Shown here piece after piece: positions 59,451 to 64,000 of a stretch of DNA of 64,000 nt. The stretch covers positions 62,001 to 126,000 of the forward strand of contig NZ_OZ245754.1 in NCBI RefSeq assembly GCF_965227365.1, in the 5' to 3' direction. The first letter of the stretch is position 1. Each line of letters begins with the position of its first letter. The stretch comes from Hwanghaeella sp965227365. Lineage in GTDB: Bacteria > Pseudomonadota > Alphaproteobacteria > UBA8366 > Aestuariispiraceae. Under the pieces are notes generated by a model. The model did no database searches, was not told the DNA's origin, and saw only the letters and a program-made list of their open reading frames with translations. A program made the translations under genes and the position numbers.

Positions 59451-61535
59451 ATGGCGTTTTTGCGCGAAAAGGGCCTGTTTCCGACGGGAAACGCATTCTT
59501 GCTATCCATAGCCAGCTTCGTTGCGCTCGGAATCCTAGGGCTTGGATTCTACGTCGAGGGGTTGAAAACAGAACAGATCCGATACGAGGAACGATCTCGT
59601 GTCGTCGATCAATTGGCCAATATCCGTACGCGTCTGGAAGGCGCAATCAGCGACGGTGTGGGGCGGTTGGAGGGCGTTGTCGCCTATGTCGAGCGTAACC
59701 CCGATCTCAGCGAGGAAGAGTTTGTCGCCTTCGCCTCGCGTCTCATAACCGACCGGAGCCAGATCCGAAATCTGGCGGCTGCGCCGGATCTGGTGGTCAG
59801 ATACGTCTTCCCGAAAGTAGGAAACGAAAGCGTTGTCGGGTTGGATTACCGACGCGTGCCGGCGCAATGGCAGGCCGCGCGCCGTGCTTTCGAGACGGGC
59901 AGAATGTCGATGGCGGGGCCCGTCGATCTGGTTCAGGGCGGCTCTGGATTCATCGCGCGGGCGCCGGTCTTCGTTGAACGCGAAGGCAATTCTTTCTGGG
60001 GGCTGGTTTCGACCGTCATTGACACCGAACTGGTATATGCTGCTGCGGGATTGAACGATCCCAACCTGGATCTTCACGTCGTGATCCGCGGGCGGGATGC
60101 CCTGGGGCGGCGCGGTGACATATTCTTCGGTTCCCTCGACAGGCTCGGCGACAAACCCGTGGAACTGGAGGTCAACGTTCCAAACGGCAAATGGGTGCTT
60201 ATTGCCGAGCCAAAATCCGGTTGGTACACGCGCGGATTCTGGGACCATCAGGAGTTGGCGCTGGCCGTCTGTTTCTCAATTCTGCTGATGTTGCTCACCA
60301 TCGCTTTCGCCTATCACCGGCGGACGCGCAAGCTGTTGAACCGTCGGCTGGAGAACCTCTCACGGGCGGTGGATCAAAGCACCGCCGGATTGGTTATCGC
60401 CTCGGCGCGCGGCTATGTCGTATACGCCAATCCCGGATTTCTCGGAATGTCTCAACAGACCGAAGCGGAAACCGTTGGAAGCCATGTCCGAACGCTGTTC
60501 AACGAAGGGGATTTGTCGGTCGGCTTCCTCAGCCTTTGGCGCAGCGTGCTCGCTGGAAACGATTGGCACGGCGAACAGCAGAACTGGCGCAAGGACGGCT
60601 CTCCCTATTGGGAATCCGTGGCGATCTCTCCCCTCAAGGATGCGGAAGGGAATACATCCGACGTTCTGATCGTCAAAAACGACATTACGGAAAAGAAGGA
60701 ATCCGAGGAAGCGTTGGTTCGAGCCAAATTGGGCGCTGAAGCGGCGAACCGTGCGAAGTCCCAGTTCCTGGCGAGCATGAGCCATGAATTGCGGACGCCG
60801 CTTAATGCAATTCTCGGTTTCGCGCAGATGCTGGCGCTCAACATCGACCAATCATTGAGCGAGCGCAATCAATCCTATGTCGGCAATATCGTCGCCGCCG
60901 GAAAACATCTGCTCGACCTCGTCAATGATATCCTGGACCTGGCACGGGTCGAGGCCGACCGCATGCCGCTTGAGATCGAACTCGTCGATCTAAATACCAT
61001 GATAGGGGATTGTGTTGACCTGACGAGGACCGCAGCGGACGCGCGCTATATCGCCATCCACGATGCCATCAGCAGCGGTCCAGCGGTTTCCGTGGCAGCC
61101 GATCCGCTTCGTTTGAAACAGGTTCTGCTCAATCTTCTGGCCAACGCGGTGAAGTACAATCGGGATGAAGGGCGCATCGACCTGACCTGCCGTCCCATCG
61201 ATGACGATATGATCCGGATCTCCGTTTCCGATACCGGCCTTGGCATATCCGAGCGGGACGGCAAGTCCGTCTTCGAAATGTTCCACCGTCTGAACGCGGA
61301 TCCGATGGTCACGCAGGACGGTACGGGAATCGGCTTGACCGTCAGCAAGATCCTGGTCGAACGCATGGACGGCCGGATCGGTTTCGACAGCGAGGAAGGG
61401 AAAGGCAGCACCTTCTGGCTCGACTTGCCGTCGCAACTATCCGATGACACGGCCGTGCCCGCGAATGAAAGCGACTTGGACACGTTGGTTGCGATCAACG
61501 ATCTGGCTGAGAATCGCCGCCGCAAAGCCGGATGA
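59451..61535 (+). CDS. Membrane histidine kinase with CHASE-like and PAS domains
   Basis: The protein has 694 residues from the ATG at 59451. A TM segment at about residues 15-35 (FLLSIASFVALGILGLGFYV) precedes a periplasmic CHASE-type sensor (about 36-265) with NLAAAPDLVVRYVFPK and a GRMSMAGPVDLVQGG stretch. The second TM is at about 272-292. A PAS domain follows (about 325-440), then HisKA with MSHELRTPLNAILGFAQML and the H as phosphate acceptor. HATPase_c ends with DTGLGIS and DGTGIGLTVSKILVERMDG. No response regulator gene is adjacent. It is likely an orphan kinase. Confidence 0.88.
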   Translation: MAFLREKGLFPTGNAFLLSIASFVALGILGLGFYVEGLKTEQIRYEERSRVVDQLANIRTRLEGAISDGVGRLEGVVAYVERNPDLSEEEFVAFASRLITDRSQIRNLAAAPDLVVRYVFPKVGNESVVGLDYRRVPAQWQAARRAFETGRMSMAGPVDLVQGGSGFIARAPVFVEREGNSFWGLVSTVIDTELVYAAAGLNDPNLDLHVVIRGRDALGRRGDIFFGSLDRLGDKPVELEVNVPNGKWVLIAEPKSGWYTRGFWDHQELALAVCFSILLMLLTIAFAYHRRTRKLLNRRLENLSRAVDQSTAGLVIASARGYVVYANPGFLGMSQQTEAETVGSHVRTLFNEGDLSVGFLSLWRSVLAGNDWHGEQQNWRKDGSPYWESVAISPLKDAEGNTSDVLIVKNDITEKKESEEALVRAKLGAEAANRAKSQFLASMSHELRTPLNAILGFAQMLALNIDQSLSERNQSYVGNIVAAGKHLLDLVNDILDLARVEADRMPLEIELVDLNTMIGDCVDLTRTAADARYIAIHDAISSGPAVSVAADPLRLKQVLLNLLANAVKYNRDEGRIDLTCRPIDDDMIRISVSDTGLGISERDGKSVFEMFHRLNADPMVTQDGTGIGLTVSKILVERMDGRIGFDSEEGKGSTFWLDLPSQLSDDTAVPANESDLDTLVAINDLAENRRRKAG

Positions 61536-61541
61536 CAGTCG

Positions 61542-62507
61542 TCAGTCGGTTACGCCGGCGATCGTCACGTCCCTTACGGCAAAATCGCCACCCCGGTTCA
61601 GCACTGCGAACCCGTCGAACGGGTCCCGGAAACTACGGTCGGTGACCGCGATAGCATCCTGCCCATCGATGCGGATGGTCATAGCGCCGTCGCGATCGCG
61701 CGTCCACGTCACCTGGTGGGTTTGTTCATCGGTCAAGCCCGCGGCAAGACGGGCCGTGTCGATCGTCGCCACACCGCGGGAGGAGATTTTGAGCAATTGC
61801 AGGCTGCGATCCTGCGCAACATAGGAAAGGCGGTAGCCGCTGCTTGCGTTCGCGCCTTGATAGGGGCCCAGTTCGAAGCCGTCCTCCACCCCATTCGCCA
61901 GTGGTCGCAGGGAGATGGTCACGTCTATCGCGAACGCATTGCTTATCGGAAGTGCCGCCTGAACCGCCGCGAAAGTCGCTTGCCCGGCCGTTCGTTGCTG
62001 CGTGTCCGATGCCTGGTTCGAGGATTGATCGCCTTGCAGCGCGCCCTGCAGCAGCGCCCCCAGCAGGGCCTTCGCGACGTCCTTTTCATCCGTGTCCTGC
62101 GTTCCGGACGGGGCCGACTGCGGCGCCGAAGTACCTTCGATGACGGAACGAAGTCCATGCCGCCAATCGATCAGAAATTCGCCGGCCGTTACTTTCCAGG
62201 GGGCATCCGGCAAGGGGCCGCGCGCAGAAAAATCATCGCTTAGCAGGACTTCCGACCAAGGACGATCGTAGCGACCAATGACCTGTCGTATGTCACGAAG
62301 AAACCATGGATCGATGAGGCGATCCTTCTCGCCCTTCTCCAACAATACGTTCAATTCTTCGACAAGGGCACGGGTGGATTGATTGCGGTCGGGTGTCGGC
62401 TGTCCGAAGCTTCCGGTTTGGGCCATGGCATGCGGCGCGCCGGCAACCATGGCCGAGCAGAAGTACAAACCGAGCAGCAGAGATCGCTTTTCGAACGCTT
62501 TCATCAT
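61542..62507 (-). CDS. Secreted protein with a laminin-G/jelly-roll-like C-terminal region
   Basis: The protein has 321 residues from the ATG at 62507, the first of two adjacent ATGs behind AGGAGGAAAC. The N-terminal signal peptide includes LLLGLYFCSAMVAGAPHAMA. The mature protein has a helix-rich start (STRALVEELNVLLEKGEKD) and then a beta-rich region. SDDFSARGPLPDAPWKVTAGE and the closing FAVLNRGGDFAVRDVTIAG resemble concanavalin-like jelly rolls. A Gln/Ser/Thr-rich stretch lies around residues 150-180. No named family is recognised. It is divergent from the RraA gene. Confidence 0.6.
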   Translation of the reverse strand: MMKAFEKRSLLLGLYFCSAMVAGAPHAMAQTGSFGQPTPDRNQSTRALVEELNVLLEKGEKDRLIDPWFLRDIRQVIGRYDRPWSEVLLSDDFSARGPLPDAPWKVTAGEFLIDWRHGLRSVIEGTSAPQSAPSGTQDTDEKDVAKALLGALLQGALQGDQSSNQASDTQQRTAGQATFAAVQAALPISNAFAIDVTISLRPLANGVEDGFELGPYQGANASSGYRLSYVAQDRSLQLLKISSRGVATIDTARLAAGLTDEQTHQVTWTRDRDGAMTIRIDGQDAIAVTDRSFRDPFDGFAVLNRGGDFAVRDVTIAGVTD

Positions 62508-62640
62508 TGTTTCCTCCTGAAGGGCGGAATGGCATCTTGCGCAACCCTTGCGCTTGGCGCAACGCTGACCGGGCAAAAGACAACGACGCCAAGGCGGCTG
62601 GCAAGCGAAGGCCGCGGGCGGGCAGGGGAGGAAGTTCAGT

Positions 62641-63327
62641 ATGATCAAGGAAAAGCCGATTGTGACCATCCGGCGCGGTTTCGATAGACCGGACCCGGCA
62701 TTGGTGGACGCCTTGCGCGGGGCGATGACCGGACACGTCGTGGACAGCATGTCCGGACGGGGCGCGCTGGATTACAGGATTAAGCCGATCGAGGTGTCTC
62801 GAAGTGCGATCTGCGGCACGGCGCTGACCGTCAAAGCCGCGCCCGGGGACAATATGGCGGTGAATGCGGCGCTGGATGTTGCCAAGCCGGGCGACATCAT
62901 TGTCTGCGCCACCGACAGTTTCGTGGAGACGGCGGTCGTCGGCGACCTGCTGCTCGGCATGATGAAGAATGTCGGCGCGGGTGCGTTCGTGACCGACGGG
63001 TTGATCCGGGATCTGATCGGCGTGCGCGGGGTCGGCCTGCCGGTGTTCGCGATGGGCGTGACGCCGAACTCGCCGACCGGCGGCGGTACGGGCACGGTCG
63101 GTTTGCCGATCATGATCGGCGGCGTACATGTCAGTCCCGGGGATGTCATCGTTGGTGACGAGGATGGCGTGGTCGTCGTACCGCAGGCCGAACTGTCGCA
63201 GGTGATCGAAACGCTGAAAGAGGTTCGAGCACTGGAGGCCGAGGCTGAAGCCAAGGTGAAGGCGGGCCAGGATCGGTCGCCGAAATTCACGGCCTTGCAG
63301 GAGGCCGGCAAGGTTCTCGAGATCTGA
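62641..63327 (+). CDS. RraA-family protein (HMG aldolase-like)
   Basis: A 228-residue protein of the RraA/HMG aldolase-like family. VKAAPGDNMAVNAALDVAKPGD and ACVTDGLIRDLIGVRGVGLPV-like sequence (DGLIRDLIGVRG) carry the conserved Asp-Gly-Arg-Asp region of the family. Members cleave hydroxymethylglutarate-type acids, or act on RNase E as in E. coli RraA. Bacterial members of this length are more often aldolases or oxaloacetate decarboxylases. A GGGGAGGAAG ribosome site precedes the ATG. Genomic context does not define the substrate. Confidence 0.85.
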   Translation: MIKEKPIVTIRRGFDRPDPALVDALRGAMTGHVVDSMSGRGALDYRIKPIEVSRSAICGTALTVKAAPGDNMAVNAALDVAKPGDIIVCATDSFVETAVVGDLLLGMMKNVGAGAFVTDGLIRDLIGVRGVGLPVFAMGVTPNSPTGGGTGTVGLPIMIGGVHVSPGDVIVGDEDGVVVVPQAELSQVIETLKEVRALEAEAEAKVKAGQDRSPKFTALQEAGKVLEI

Positions 63328-63362
63328 TCGGGGCCGACGGACGCGCCGCTCCGCCGCCGTCT

Positions 63363-63995
63363 CTAACCGGCCGCGGGCGGTTCGGGGTCTATGGCCAAAT
63401 GGCCGCTCTTGATCCAGAACCGCACGCCGCCCGGGCCGGCCTTCGCGGCGAAAACGGCGCCCTTGGGAAGCCTCAGCCAAGCCTCGGGGCCAAGTTCCTC
63501 CCCACCTTCGATAAGGCTTCCTTCCAGCACGAGCAGTTCCAGACCGCCGGGTAGGCTACGGTCCGCCATCGCGCCCGCCGCCCAGCGTTCGATGCGCACG
63601 TCTTCCCGGTCGTCCCGATGCAGCGGCATGATTTCCACGCCGTTTTCTCCCGGCGACGGCATGAACCGGGCCTCGCCGGTTCGCAGACGGACAAAGGTAC
63701 GGTCCGCCGGGTCGAACTGCCAAAGCTTGACGAAAATCGTGCAGCCGTCGTCCGACCTCGGCGTGTGCCTGGAGGTCGGCGGGTTTCGGACATAACTTCC
63801 GGCGGGAAAATCGCCGTAATCGTCCTGAAAGACGCCGTCCAGAACCAGAAATTCTTCTCCGCCCGTATGGGTATGGGCGGAAAAGGCGCTGCCGGGTGCG
63901 TATCGAACGATGCTCGTTGCACGTGCAACCTCTCCGCCGATGCGATCCAACATGCGGCGGTCCACACCGTTCATGGGCGAAGGGATCCAATCCAT
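63363..63995 (-). CDS. ChrR-type cupin protein
   Basis: A 210-residue cupin as seen; the frame remains open to the window edge, so the true start may lie beyond it. The metal site is ARATSIVRYAPGSAFSAHTH followed by GGEEFLVLDGVF and DYGDFPAGSYVRNPP, characteristic of the ChrR cupin. A second, weaker cupin half follows (GGLELLVLEGSLIEGGEELG). ChrR is a zinc-binding anti-sigma factor in photosynthetic alphaproteobacteria, but many cupins of this type are stand-alone. No sigma factor gene is visible here, so regulation is not assigned. Confidence 0.82.
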   Translation of the reverse strand: MDWIPSPMNGVDRRMLDRIGGEVARATSIVRYAPGSAFSAHTHTGGEEFLVLDGVFQDDYGDFPAGSYVRNPPTSRHTPRSDDGCTIFVKLWQFDPADRTFVRLRTGEARFMPSPGENGVEIMPLHRDDREDVRIERWAAGAMADRSLPGGLELLVLEGSLIEGGEELGPEAWLRLPKGAVFAAKAGPGGVRFWIKSGHLAIDPEPPAAG

Positions 63996-64000
63996 CGCGC

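Overview
The window looks like chromosomal DNA of a high-GC alphaproteobacterium, quite possibly Rhodospirillales-like. The clues are the glp ABC glycerol transporter (glpVSTPQU type) beside glpR/glpD/glpK, a fused indolepyruvate oxidoreductase next to an Lrp/AsnC gene, an Anbu-type proteasome-like operon, several chemoreceptors, and uniformly GC-rich coding sequence. This placement is an inference; no rRNA or tRNA gene was seen.

Region 1 (1-21286, all minus strand) is one operon-like run of about 20 genes for a nonulosonic (sialic-like) acid glycan. Read in transcription order from the right, it encodes a Gfo/Idh/MocA oxidoreductase, a DegT aminotransferase, a NeuA-like cytidylyltransferase, an N-acetyl sugar amidotransferase, an amidase, a GNAT acetyltransferase, a GT-B-like protein, a radical SAM/SPASM protein, a CBS-nucleotidyltransferase and an ABC exporter. 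These are followed by a methyltransferase, PseB, an RmlD-like/PseC fusion, PseG, a PseI/NeuB synthase, a GT2 glycosyltransferase, an SpsF-like cytidylyltransferase, a GSA-type aminotransferase and the start of an AAC(3)-family acyltransferase. The set suggests assembly of one or two activated nonulosonates and their modification and export or transfer to a surface acceptor. An aldo/keto reductase is transcribed divergently.

Region 2 (22500-32000) is housekeeping and metabolism: a very large DUF2339 membrane protein preceded by a twin palindromic operator, a gamma-carbonic anhydrase, an AsnC-family regulator facing an 1183-residue indolepyruvate ferredoxin oxidoreductase, and a membrane-anchored alpha/beta hydrolase. 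Region 3 (32100-38400) carries three chemoreceptors: one with an HBM-like sensor, one soluble with three PAS repeats, and one four-helix-bundle type. Between the last two lies an 843-bp gene-free stretch with terminators.

Region 4 (38600-50341) holds an AEC transporter, a VanZ-like protein, and the glycerol system. glpR, glpD and glpK run leftward; glpV, glpS, glpT, glpP, glpQ and glpU run rightward. The two ATPases have complementary motif losses that predict one degenerate and one normal ATP site. The glpV-glpS spacer can fold into two mutually exclusive hairpins.

Region 5 (50400-54829) has a small membrane protein, a truncated glutathione S-transferase relic, a ParDE toxin-antitoxin pair with a palindromic operator, a secreted glycerophosphodiester phosphodiesterase, a small membrane protein and soluble transhydrogenase. 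Region 6 (55134-59402) is the Anbu operon: circularly permuted ATP-grasp, alpha-E protein, transglutaminase and Anbu peptidase, with a good -35 element upstream and a terminator downstream. The right end carries a CHASE-like/PAS histidine kinase, a secreted protein of unknown function, an RraA-family protein and a ChrR-type cupin cut by, or starting at, the window edge.
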